A stretch of DNA of 64,000 bases from contig CABQKC010000010.1 in assembly GCA_902464635.1 (NCBI GenBank), positions 1-64,000 of the forward strand, in the 5' to 3' direction. Of this stretch, positions 7,364 to 15,844 are shown piece after piece. The stretch comes from an uncultured Caryophanales bacterium. Lineage in GTDB: Bacteria > Bacillota_I > Bacilli_A > RFN20 > CAG-826. The notes under the pieces were generated by a model. The model ran no database searches. It was not told where the DNA came from and saw only the letters and a list, made by a program, of their open reading frames with translations. Every line of letters begins with the position of its first letter. The stretch's first letter is position 1. The position numbers were made by a program, and so were the translations under genes.

Positions 7364-8971
7364 TTAATCGAAGAGATCTGGGAAGGTGGATTTGAAGTAG
7401 TTATAGACGGATTGGTCATGGTAACTAAAGGCCATCTTCTCAACATAATATTGTTTAGCGGCTTTCTTATAGGAATCTGTATCAGATAATAAGGAAGCAA
7501 CATTTAGAACGATTTCACGCATATTTTTACCCATTGCAGCGTAATTATCGTCACCAGTTTGGGATAACTTAGGAGCTTTGACGGCTTCGTCAACTCTTAC
7601 GATATACCAAGTTGTGGTGTCTTTATCATACATACAATATGGATAGGCTTCGTTAGATTCATATGTTTCAGGAATCATGTAATATGAACCTTGGACATTC
7701 CAACCAAAGTTTCCTTTGGCTCCGGTAGTTAATGAATCGACTTCGTTAGCAACGGAAATCTTGAATAATCTAGTCTTTATCGAAGAGGCTAAATCAGATA
7801 ATCCAGTAGAAGTGTACCAGCCTTCGGTGACTTTGGTGGTGGCTTGGATTTCCCTACGCTTCAATTCAAGTCCGATTTCCTTTGTATAGGCACCGGAATT
7901 TGTGAAGTCGGTGGTGGATCCAGTCTTATTACGGTCATCGGTTAGGCCTTTATAATCCTTATTGACTTTGCCCCAGGAGGTTTCTTCTCTTTCGGCAGAG
8001 AATCCAGCTTCGGCATAAATCAAATTGGCATAGGCTTCTTCTTTGCTTCCTGCTTCGAATAATCCTTTATATAGATTATCTAGGAAGTGAAGATCTCTAA
8101 CTGAGGCTGGTTCGATTCCAGCGACTGCAGCTTTGATTTCATCATCGGTCTTGCTAATGACTAATTTAGAATAGCTTCTAACTAATCTTTGGGCAGCACC
8201 GTCTTTGCTTTCGATATCAGGTAAAGCGATGTATTGGACTTTACGGGCATAGCTTCTACCAAGTGAACCATAGTTCTTTTCGATAAGATATTCTTCAACC
8301 AAGGACTTTCTAAAAGCGGTTGGGAGAAGGCTCTTTTCGATATAATCTTGATAGGTAACATATAAATCTGTGAAATATTCTTCAGCATCTTTATAGGTCT
8401 TGTTTCCGTCAAGTTGCTTTCTAACAAAGCTAGATGGCTTCTTTAGATCAAATAATTCAGAAACTTGGGCATTATAGAATTTCTCTTCTAGGAATTCTGA
8501 TCTCTTTTGGTAACTAGAATTGGTAATTACTGAATAGAAGGAATTTAGAATTGAATCTTTAATGTGAGCGATGAAGGCTTTGCAGTTTTTAACACCTTCT
8601 TCACCAGTTCCATAAACGGAATGTGTCTTGATGAACTCGGCGATTTTAGCATCATTACCGGCAATGGTGAATAAACCTTCTTCGGTAACAGTGCCTGCAT
8701 CGTTTTTTACATCATAGAAGCTTCCGAATAGAGTCTTAGCATATATATATAGGATATTGTCGAGAATCTTTTCGGAATTTGTATCACCAGAAGTAACTAG
8801 AGCTTCATAGATTTGTTGAAGATTGTTATTTGGGATGTTTTCGATATCTAGGATCATCTCATCTTGTTTGGAAGATGGAAGAGCAGCCTCGACATCAGAG
8901 CAACCAGCTAGTCCAATGGTTGTTGCGGCTAGCAAGGTAAGAATTGTCTTTTTCATGAATTTATTTTCCAT
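7364..8971 (-). CDS. Large lipoprotein, possibly a diverged SurA/foldase-type protein
   Basis: A 535-residue secreted lipoprotein of unrecognised family. Residues 1-26 form a signal peptide with lipobox LAGC, so Cys24 would be lipidated. The mature protein is mostly helical and charged, with no clear PpiC core. I chose ATG 8971 (MENKFMKKT) because GGGAGGAG lies 9 nt upstream; ATG 8956 is an alternative. The start overlaps the end of the upstream lipoprotein by 11 nt, so the two are coupled. The similar layout (signal peptide, helical N-domain) suggests a distant, degenerate paralogue of that foldase-like neighbour. Confidence 0.7.
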   Translation of the reverse strand: MENKFMKKTILTLLAATTIGLAGCSDVEAALPSSKQDEMILDIENIPNNNLQQIYEALVTSGDTNSEKILDNILYIYAKTLFGSFYDVKNDAGTVTEEGLFTIAGNDAKIAEFIKTHSVYGTGEEGVKNCKAFIAHIKDSILNSFYSVITNSSYQKRSEFLEEKFYNAQVSELFDLKKPSSFVRKQLDGNKTYKDAEEYFTDLYVTYQDYIEKSLLPTAFRKSLVEEYLIEKNYGSLGRSYARKVQYIALPDIESKDGAAQRLVRSYSKLVISKTDDEIKAAVAGIEPASVRDLHFLDNLYKGLFEAGSKEEAYANLIYAEAGFSAEREETSWGKVNKDYKGLTDDRNKTGSTTDFTNSGAYTKEIGLELKRREIQATTKVTEGWYTSTGLSDLASSIKTRLFKISVANEVDSLTTGAKGNFGWNVQGSYYMIPETYESNEAYPYCMYDKDTTTWYIVRVDEAVKAPKLSQTGDDNYAAMGKNMREIVLNVASLLSDTDSYKKAAKQYYVEKMAFSYHDQSVYNYFKSTFPDLFD

Positions 8972-11033
8972 CGTAGCAAGCTCCTCCCTTTGCCCAGTCG
9001 CCAGTTTTGGCTTTAGCGTCATTGGAACCATATCCGATAGCGCAGACTTCAGAGATTAAGCGTTGGCTGCCATCATCTTTCATCTTTCTAGCGGCATCTT
9101 GTTGTTGTAAGTATTCAGCGTAGGTAATCCAAGCTTCGTCGAAGGAATCTTGCTTGTCTTCTACAGCTTTGACACGTTTTGATTTGATGTAACTCTTGAC
9201 TAAATCACCAATCTTCTCGTCCTTGAAGTTGATTTTCTTGGTTCCATCGGTATTTTTGGCTTCCAATAATTCTTGGAACATGTAGGTATCCATGTTCTTG
9301 TCGTAATCTTTTACAGCACTAGAGATCTTGCTGGTTCTTTCGGTGTAATTAGAATCGGCAGATGATTGGAATTTATTGACGAATGTAGTCTTGGCAGCAA
9401 TCTTATCACCATTCTTATAGGAAGGATAATAGTTGGAATCTCCAAGTTTATCTTCGCTAGTAGCAACCTTTGATGGAGATAACATTGTCCAGTATTCAGA
9501 AAGACTGGTAACGTTACTTGATTTTCCATCTCCATAATCAGCTTTGGTAGCTAAGGCACCGGTTGGGGTGGCATATTCAGCTAAGGCAGAACGGTCAACG
9601 GTGATGAAGTGGATTCCTTGATAGGAAGAAGTTCCGGCTCTAACAGCGAAGACGATTTGTCCCTTTTCGTTTGTTAAGACATTTTCGGATAAACCGATGA
9701 TGCCTTTGGTATCGTTTTGGAATCCAGGTAAGCCAGCATAAGCAACAGAAGCTTTACCAGCAGTAACTGGAAGGTTATTAGCTCCAATTTCGCTTGTCTT
9801 ATATGAAGCCCAATCAGTTGCAACTAATGCAGCGCCTTCAAGGAAGTCATTATAATCAATTGAATGTGGGGTAATGACAGCTATTTGGTGGTTGTTCATG
9901 TATTTGTTGAACAAGACATTACGTGGATAGAAGGTAGAAGAATTGCTATTGACTTCATATCCAAGGTCAGGTTCGCCATTGCTATGGCTTGCCCAGGAAA
10001 CATCATCATCACCTAAGGCAACAAAGGCGCCGTAAGGGATTGTTCCGATTCCACGTGCTTCAAATAAAGAAGTAACAGTGTCACTTCCGACTTTAGCATC
10101 AGCGGATGGTAATAGGTTATTCTTAACGGTATCGCCATAGGTGTTTGTTTGCTTGTTGTAAATGGCATCTACTGCATACAGGCCAAGCTTGAATTCTTGG
10201 ACAAATTCAGTATCTTTATCCATTATTTTAAGATCACCATATTCTTTTGCAGATCCATCATCTTCGGAAAGGTTATAGGCAATGTTACCAAATGTAAGTC
10301 TATCTTTAGAAGTGGTCTTGCCGGTTTCGTCAGTGCTATCGGCGCCAGCTAATTCCTTAACGACATCCGATAACTTCTTCGATTCGGAAGAAGAAATGGT
10401 AGCTTGGGCGTGTTCATTGCTTGAAGCACTTCCAAGTTTGACCAAGATATGGGATACGTGATATGGCATCTTGTCTTTTAGATAACCCTTGGTGACTGGA
10501 CCATAGGTATCTTCAGAACCTTCGAGGCCTTCCCACTTTTTGCCATCACGGATAGCATCAAGGTTTTGTTGGGTGTAGTAGTCGGTGGTATATTTATCTT
10601 TTTCTTCTTCGTAGAGTTTTTGGTCTAGAAGTTGATCGACATTATCAACACCAGCGCTATCCAAGAGCTTCTCAAATTCTTCTTGGTATTTAGTCCCGTT
10701 ATTCTTGGCATTGGTTTCAGCCTGGTCTTTTAAACCCGAGACTTTCTTTTGTGCTTTAGTTTTTAACTCCGCGAGTGCGGCGGCTTGAGATGGTTCTTCG
10801 TAGAATTTTCTGATTAATACTTCTTGAACCTTGTTAAATGCGGTGCTTGCAGCGCTGCTAGAATTCATATAGCTTCCGAATAGTTCTTCGGCGGTATAGT
10901 TTGTAACTTTACCTGCGGCGTCTGTGTAAGATAGCACCACGCCCTCATTATAAGTGACCTCATTACAAGCGGCTAAAGCACCGGTTGCAACTAATGCACT
11001 AACAATTCCGAGGGTGAGTTTGGCTTTTTTCAT
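8961..11033 (-). CDS. PrsA-like peptidyl-prolyl isomerase lipoprotein
   Basis: A 690-residue lipoprotein with signal peptide and lipobox ALAAC (Cys23). A helical SurA_N/trigger-factor-like region (about 40-170) is followed by YHVSHILVKL at 191-200, the opening strand of a parvulin (PpiC) domain. A later GIHFITVDRSAL near 475 resembles the end of a second parvulin unit. PrsA proteins fold secreted proteins at the outer membrane face. Bacillus PrsA is under 300 residues, so this is more than twice as long, with large Ser/Thr/Asp-rich insertions. AAGGAGG precedes ATG 11033. The isomerase active site is not confirmed. Confidence 0.68.
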   Translation of the reverse strand: MKKAKLTLGIVSALVATGALAACNEVTYNEGVVLSYTDAAGKVTNYTAEELFGSYMNSSSAASTAFNKVQEVLIRKFYEEPSQAAALAELKTKAQKKVSGLKDQAETNAKNNGTKYQEEFEKLLDSAGVDNVDQLLDQKLYEEEKDKYTTDYYTQQNLDAIRDGKKWEGLEGSEDTYGPVTKGYLKDKMPYHVSHILVKLGSASSNEHAQATISSSESKKLSDVVKELAGADSTDETGKTTSKDRLTFGNIAYNLSEDDGSAKEYGDLKIMDKDTEFVQEFKLGLYAVDAIYNKQTNTYGDTVKNNLLPSADAKVGSDTVTSLFEARGIGTIPYGAFVALGDDDVSWASHSNGEPDLGYEVNSNSSTFYPRNVLFNKYMNNHQIAVITPHSIDYNDFLEGAALVATDWASYKTSEIGANNLPVTAGKASVAYAGLPGFQNDTKGIIGLSENVLTNEKGQIVFAVRAGTSSYQGIHFITVDRSALAEYATPTGALATKADYGDGKSSNVTSLSEYWTMLSPSKVATSEDKLGDSNYYPSYKNGDKIAAKTTFVNKFQSSADSNYTERTSKISSAVKDYDKNMDTYMFQELLEAKNTDGTKKINFKDEKIGDLVKSYIKSKRVKAVEDKQDSFDEAWITYAEYLQQQDAARKMKDDGSQRLISEVCAIGYGSNDAKAKTGDWAKGGACYDGK

Positions 11034-11140
11034 ACTAGACTCGTTCCTCCTTCGTCTTGAACGTAGCGTGTTAATGATATTACTTTAATAAGTAATCTTA
11101 CAAGAATTTTTTATGCGTAATTGCCTGTGTGGGCGAAATA

Positions 11141-11157
11141 TAGGTATTTTATGCCTA
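11141..11157 (+). other. Small hairpin before the leader ORF
   Basis: TAGGTAT and ATGCCTA pair (one G-T wobble) around a TTT loop. An A-run and the Shine-Dalgarno of the leader ORF follow, so it is not a terminator in this direction. Confidence 0.35.
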
Positions 11158-11171
11158 AAAAGGAGTGAAAA

Positions 11172-11240
11172 ATGTACAAAGATTTATCTTTGGTTAGAAA
11201 AGTTTTTTATTACTTTTGTTGTTTAAGAGAGTTCAACTGA
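11172..11240 (+). CDS. 22-codon putative leader peptide upstream of sufC
   Basis: ATG 11172 is preceded by AAGGAG with 8-nt spacing, as good as any ribosome binding site in the window. The frame runs 22 codons to TGA 11238. The peptide is basic/hydrophobic at first and has tandem Cys codons TGT TGT at codons 16-17 (11217-11222). The stop lies 5 nt before a hairpin that encloses the sufC Shine-Dalgarno. This suggests a regulatory leader ORF, possibly cysteine-sensing, for the operon that consumes cysteine sulfur. Alternatives are a small functional peptide or a chance ORF. Confidence 0.5.
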   Translation: MYKDLSLVRKVFYYFCCLREFN

Positions 11241-11245
11241 CTAGA

Positions 11246-11269
11246 ATATACACGCTTTGAGGTGTATGT
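11246..11269 (+). promoter_or_regulatory. Hairpin over the sufC ribosome binding site
   Basis: Bases 11246-11253 pair with 11262-11269 (ATACAC with GTGTAT plus flanking pairs) around an 8-nt loop. The sufC Shine-Dalgarno GAGG lies in the loop and the first base of the right arm. A terminating ribosome on the leader ORF would cover the left arm. The structure is predicted by eye. Confidence 0.45.
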
Positions 11270-12091
11270 ATGAGCGAACTAGTCATTAAAGATTTGCATG
11301 TATCGGTAAAAGATAAAGAAATCCTAAAGGGTGTAAATTTGAAAATAAACGAAGCCGAGACACTTGCCTTGCTTGGCCCTAATGGCCATGGTAAGTCAAC
11401 TTTACTTGCTGCGATTATGGGCAATCCTGAATTTACCGTTACAAGTGGTTCGATAACTCTTGATGGAGAAGATGTTCTTTCGATGAGTGTTGATACACGT
11501 AACAAGAAAGGCTTGTTCCTTGCTTTACAAAACCCAGTTGAAATACCTGGGGTAAATTCTAGTGACTTCTTAAAAGCCGCTCTTAATGCTAGAAGAGAAA
11601 AGCCTCTAACTCTTTTTGAATTCTATTCCAAACTAAAGAAAGCCTATGAAAGAGTAGGTATTCCATTTGAAATGACTTCTAGAAACCTAAATGAAGGTTT
11701 TTCTGGAGGCGAAAAGAAGAGGAACGAAATACTCCAAATGATATTGCTTGAACCTAAATTCGCTCTTCTTGATGAAATCGATTCAGGGCTTGACGTTGAC
11801 GCTATGCAAATAGTTTCTAAAAACATTAGGGAAGAACAAAATAATGGCAGGGGGTTCCTAGTGATTAGCCATTATGCACGTCTATATGAAATGATTCATC
11901 CAACCCGTGCGGCTGTTATGATTAATGGTAGAATTGCTGTTGAAGGTGGACCTGAAATAATTAAGAGAATTGATAGCGAAGGTTATGAATGGATCCAAAA
12001 AGAATTGGGTATTTCTATTGCCAAGGAAGAAAAAGAAATGAATAAAGTTTCCATTGGCGAATGTGCTACAAGATTAGCAATAAAGGAATAA
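11270..12091 (+). CDS. sufC: Fe-S cluster assembly ATPase SufC
   Basis: A 273-residue ABC-type ATPase of the SufBCD scaffold complex. Walker A is GPNGHGKST near residues 36-44, the signature is FSGGEKKRNEI and Walker B is FALLDEIDSGLD. SufC drives conformational change in SufB/SufD during cluster assembly. It is first in sufC-D-S-U-B with very short gaps. The C-terminal 25 residues run past the usual SufC end. GAGGTG is the Shine-Dalgarno and is partly enclosed by a hairpin. Confidence 0.96.
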   Translation: MSELVIKDLHVSVKDKEILKGVNLKINEAETLALLGPNGHGKSTLLAAIMGNPEFTVTSGSITLDGEDVLSMSVDTRNKKGLFLALQNPVEIPGVNSSDFLKAALNARREKPLTLFEFYSKLKKAYERVGIPFEMTSRNLNEGFSGGEKKRNEILQMILLEPKFALLDEIDSGLDVDAMQIVSKNIREEQNNGRGFLVISHYARLYEMIHPTRAAVMINGRIAVEGGPEIIKRIDSEGYEWIQKELGISIAKEEKEMNKVSIGECATRLAIKE

Positions 12092-12096
12092 TTGAT

Positions 12097-12774
12097 ATGC
12101 GTCAATTAACACTTATTGATAATGATATAAAAGACCTTGATTTTGAGGTAGAAGAAGGCGAAGAATTAAAACTTGATTTCGCTGCATTTTGTAATTTTCC
12201 TATCGCAAAAGTCAATGTAAATGTTAAAAAAGGTGGTTTGTTTAGAGGCGCTTTTGCAGATTTTTCTAATGGCTCAGGAAAATTTGAAATAAATGTCAAT
12301 TTAAGTGAAGGCGCTTCTTGTAAATGGAACTTATCTTCGCTTAGTAAAAATAATGATAGAAAGGTGTTCTCGACTTCTTGCTTCCATAAAGAAAAAATAA
12401 GCAACAGTTTAATGTCTAACTACGGTATTTGCCAAGATAATTCTCGACTTACTTTCACCGGCGTTTCTTCAATTGAAAAATATGCAGTAAAGTCAAATAC
12501 CAGACAAGAAGCCAAGATTATTGTTTTTGACCAAGGTGCGGACGGCAAATGCTCACCTGTACTTAAGATTGACGAAAATGACGTTATTGCTTCTCATGGT
12601 GCTACAGTAGGTAAACTTAATGATTCACATCTATTCTATTTAATGTCTAGAGGGTTAAGCGAAGAAGAAGCTAAACGTTTGATTACGCTTGGATACCTCA
12701 AACCTGTTGTCGAATATTTCTCCGATGAAGATTTAAGGAAGAAGATACTTTCTTGTATCGAGGAGGGTTTTTAA
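12097..12774 (+). CDS. sufD: Short SufD-type Fe-S scaffold protein
   Basis: A 225-residue SufB/SufD-family protein. The C-terminal half carries the family core: [27 protein letters not shown] at about 165-191, given as SHGATVGKLND then [15 protein letters not shown]. Most SufD proteins exceed 400 residues, so this is a half-size form in which the beta-helix core is kept and the N-terminal helical part is lost. Its position between sufC and sufS supports the assignment. ATG 12097 follows AAAGGA. It may still dimerise with SufB, but that is inference. Confidence 0.85.
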   Translation: MRQLTLIDNDIKDLDFEVEEGEELKLDFAAFCNFPIAKVNVNVKKGGLFRGAFADFSNGSGKFEINVNLSEGASCKWNLSSLSKNNDRKVFSTSCFHKEKISNSLMSNYGICQDNSRLTFTGVSSIEKYAVKSNTRQEAKIIVFDQGADGKCSPVLKIDENDVIASHGATVGKLNDSHLFYLMSRGLSEEEAKRLITLGYLKPVVEYFSDEDLRKKILSCIEEGF

Positions 12775-14009
12775 TGTTAGATCCATATAAAATTAGAAAC
12801 GATTTTCCAATGTATAGAAACAAAATCAAGATGCAAGGAAAAGACCTTGTTTGGCTTGATAATGCTTCTACAACTTTTAAACCAGATTGTGTTTTAGAAG
12901 CAGTTTCTAGATATTACACGAAAGAAACTAGCAATTCCCATAGAGGCGATTATGACCTTTGCTTTAATATGGATATGGAAGTATTAAATGCTAGAAGGGC
13001 TGTTGCAAAATTTATTAACTCAAAAGATACCGAAGTTGTATTTACCTCAGGAACTACGGCATCTATTAATCTTGTTGCTTTTGGATATGGGGTTAAATAT
13101 TTAACTAAGAACGACAAAATCCTTCTTACCCAGGCTGAACATGCTTCAAATGTTCTTCCTTGGTATAAGGTTTCGGAAATGACTGGTTGCCAAGTTGATT
13201 TCATTCCTCTTGATAAAGATGGAAGGTTAACACCTGAAAATCTAGAAAAAGCATTGACCCCTGATGTCAAATTGGTATGTGTCGCCCACGTGACTAATGT
13301 ACTTGGTTATATCGCTCCTATAAAAGAATTAGCCGCTATTGTCCATAAGCATGGTGCTTTAATTGTTGTTGATGGAGCCCAATCTGTCCCTCATATAAAG
13401 ATGGATGTCAAAGATAGCGATATAGATTTTCTTTCGTTCTCTGGCCATAAGATGTGTGGTCCAACTGGAATTGGGGTTTTGTATGGCAAATTCGATTTGC
13501 TTTCAAAGATGGAACCTTTCATGACTGGCGGGGGAATGAATGCCAAATTTGATATGTGTGGTGATGTAAATTATCTAGAGCCTCCTCTTAGGTTTGAGGC
13601 AGGAACTCAAAACCTAGAAGGAATTATTGGGTTACATGCCGCTATTGATTATCTAACTTCTATCGGACTAGATAACATTGAAAAACACGAAGAAGAATTA
13701 AAGAAATACTGTGTCGAAAAGCTAAAGGCTACAGGTAAATGTACCATCTATAATGAGAAATCCGAGGGGGGCATTGTAACGTTTAACGTAAATAATGTCT
13801 TTGCTCAAGATGCTGCAACTTATCTAAATTCTAGAGGTATTGCCTGTAGGTCTGGGCAACACTGCGCTAAAATATTGATAGATTTTTTAGGAACCATCGC
13901 TACGATAAGAGCTTCTTTCTACTTATACACTACAAAAGAAGATATCGATGCTCTTGTTGATGCTGTTTCTACTTGTGAAGGAGATTACTTAAATGCCTAT
14001 TTCAATTGA
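12774..14009 (+). CDS. sufS: Cysteine desulfurase SufS
   Basis: A 411-residue class V aminotransferase that removes sulfur from cysteine using PLP. The PLP lysine lies in SFSGHKMCGP near residue 226, and the active-site Cys in CRSGQHCAKIL near 362. SufS passes the persulfide to SufU, encoded next. ATG 12774 follows AGGAGGG and shares one base with the sufD stop (TAATG). Length and motifs are normal. Confidence 0.96.
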   Translation: MLDPYKIRNDFPMYRNKIKMQGKDLVWLDNASTTFKPDCVLEAVSRYYTKETSNSHRGDYDLCFNMDMEVLNARRAVAKFINSKDTEVVFTSGTTASINLVAFGYGVKYLTKNDKILLTQAEHASNVLPWYKVSEMTGCQVDFIPLDKDGRLTPENLEKALTPDVKLVCVAHVTNVLGYIAPIKELAAIVHKHGALIVVDGAQSVPHIKMDVKDSDIDFLSFSGHKMCGPTGIGVLYGKFDLLSKMEPFMTGGGMNAKFDMCGDVNYLEPPLRFEAGTQNLEGIIGLHAAIDYLTSIGLDNIEKHEEELKKYCVEKLKATGKCTIYNEKSEGGIVTFNVNNVFAQDAATYLNSRGIACRSGQHCAKILIDFLGTIATIRASFYLYTTKEDIDALVDAVSTCEGDYLNAYFN

Positions 14010-14445
14010 ACTCACTCCTGAAATAATGAGAGAAATCATTATGGATCATTATTCTTCTCCTAGACATAAACACAAAATGAAAGGAGATGGTTTTTTATCT
14101 ACTCATTCATCTTCTGTTAATTGCATTGATGATATCGATGTTTTCCTTAAATATGATGAAAATGGCAATGTAAAAGATGCGTGTTGGGATGGGGTGGCTT
14201 GCGCTATATCGACTGCATCGAGTGATATCCTTTGTGATTTATTAATTGGAAAAAGCAAAGAACAAGCCGAATATATAATCGAGCAATACCACCATATGCT
14301 TCATGAAGAAGAATATGATGCTAGTGTTCTAGATGAAGCTCTTGCTTTCATGAACACAGGAAAACAAGCTGCTAGGATTCATTGTGCTACCATTGGCTGG
14401 GATGCAATGGATTGCTTGCTAAAGGAGAAGAAAGATGGACGATAA
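13993..14445 (+). CDS. sufU: Zinc-dependent sulfurtransferase SufU
   Basis: A 150-residue IscU-like protein that accepts sulfur from SufS and relays it to SufB. The zinc/persulfide ligands are visible: C44 and D46 in NCIDD, C70 in GVACAIS, and C131 in RIHCATIGW, matching the Bacillus SufU set in spacing. It overlaps sufS by 17 nt, with AAGGAG 9 nt before ATG 13993. Confidence 0.94.
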   Translation: MPISIELTPEIMREIIMDHYSSPRHKHKMKGDGFLSTHSSSVNCIDDIDVFLKYDENGNVKDACWDGVACAISTASSDILCDLLIGKSKEQAEYIIEQYHHMLHEEEYDASVLDEALAFMNTGKQAARIHCATIGWDAMDCLLKEKKDGR

Positions 14446-15844
14446 GACTAAAGCTAGTGAAATCGTTGATGAACAATATAAATACGGTTTCAAAAACAAA
14501 GACGTATCCATCCTTTCTACTGGAAAAGGTTTAAATGAAGATATAGTTAAGGAAATATCTTCCTTAAAGCATGAGCCAGAATGGATGAAGGAATTCCGTT
14601 TGAAGAGTTATCGTGCTTTTAAGGCTATGAAAATGCCTTCTTTTGGACCTGATTTGTCTTTTTTGGATTTTGATACTTATACGTATTTTACTAGACCAAG
14701 CGAAAAAGAAGAAAATACATGGGATAAGGTTCCTAAGACTATTAAAGATACTTTTTCTAAGTTAGGCATTCCTGAAGCCGAACAAAAATATCTTTCAGGT
14801 GTTTCTACCCAATATGAATCCGAAGTTGTTTATCACAACATGTTAAAAGAAGTCGAAGAAAAAGGAGTCATCTTCCTTTCTACTGACATGGCTTTACAAA
14901 TGTATCCGGATTTAGTTAAGAAATATTTCAATACAATTGTTCCTTTTGCCGATAATAAATTTTCCGCACTAAATGGTGCAGTTTGGAGCGGAGGAAGCTT
15001 TATCTATGTTCCAAAAGGCGTGCATTTGGACAAACCTTTGCAGTCTTATTTTAGAATTAACAATGAAAAATCAGGCCAATTCGAAAGGACTTTAATCATT
15101 GTTGATGATGGGGCTGACTTACATTATGTCGAAGGTTGTACTGCCCCAATTTATTCAAAAGATTCCTTGCATGCCGCTGTTGTTGAAATATATGTTGGCA
15201 AAGGTGCTAGATGCCGTTATTCGACTGTTCAAAACTGGTCTAATAACATTGTTAATTTAGTTACTAAGCGCGCTTATGTTGAAGAAGATGGCTTAATGGA
15301 ATGGATTGATGGAAATATTGGTTCCATGGTTAATATGAAATATCCGGGATGCATATTAGCTGGTGATAGGGCTAAAGGAACTTGCATTTCTATTGCTGTT
15401 GCTAGTAAGGGTCAATTTCAAGATGCCGGGGCTAGAATGATTCATAAAGGAAAAAATACTTCCTCGACAATTATTTCTAAATCCATTGTTAAAGGTGGAG
15501 GGGTCGCTAATTATAGGGGAACTGTACGTAGCGAGCCTAATGCAATCGGATCAAAATCACACGTCGAGTGCGACACTTTGATTCTAGATGAAGCAAGTAG
15601 GAGCGATACTATTCCTACTAATGAAATACAAAATTCTGCCTCTTACATCGAGCATGAGGCTACTGTTTCCAAGATTAGTGAGGACCAATTATTCTATTTA
15701 ATGAGTCGTGGATTATCCGAAAAAGATGCGACCCAGATGATAGTTATGGGCTTTATTGAACCATTCTCTAAAGAATTGCCGATGGAATATGCGGTTGAGC
15801 TTAATCAACTTATTAAAATGGACATGGTGGGGTCGGTTGGTTAA
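14435..15844 (+). CDS. sufB: Fe-S cluster assembly scaffold SufB
   Basis: A 469-residue protein and the principal scaffold on which clusters form with SufC and SufD. Family signatures include [16 protein letters not shown] near 181-196 and VEGCTAPIY near 228, and the C-terminal region ends in [18 protein letters not shown], closely parallel to the SufD end. Full length, unlike the shortened SufD. GGAG precedes ATG 14435, which overlaps sufU. Confidence 0.97.
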   Translation: MDDKTKASEIVDEQYKYGFKNKDVSILSTGKGLNEDIVKEISSLKHEPEWMKEFRLKSYRAFKAMKMPSFGPDLSFLDFDTYTYFTRPSEKEENTWDKVPKTIKDTFSKLGIPEAEQKYLSGVSTQYESEVVYHNMLKEVEEKGVIFLSTDMALQMYPDLVKKYFNTIVPFADNKFSALNGAVWSGGSFIYVPKGVHLDKPLQSYFRINNEKSGQFERTLIIVDDGADLHYVEGCTAPIYSKDSLHAAVVEIYVGKGARCRYSTVQNWSNNIVNLVTKRAYVEEDGLMEWIDGNIGSMVNMKYPGCILAGDRAKGTCISIAVASKGQFQDAGARMIHKGKNTSSTIISKSIVKGGGVANYRGTVRSEPNAIGSKSHVECDTLILDEASRSDTIPTNEIQNSASYIEHEATVSKISEDQLFYLMSRGLSEKDATQMIVMGFIEPFSKELPMEYAVELNQLIKMDMVGSVG

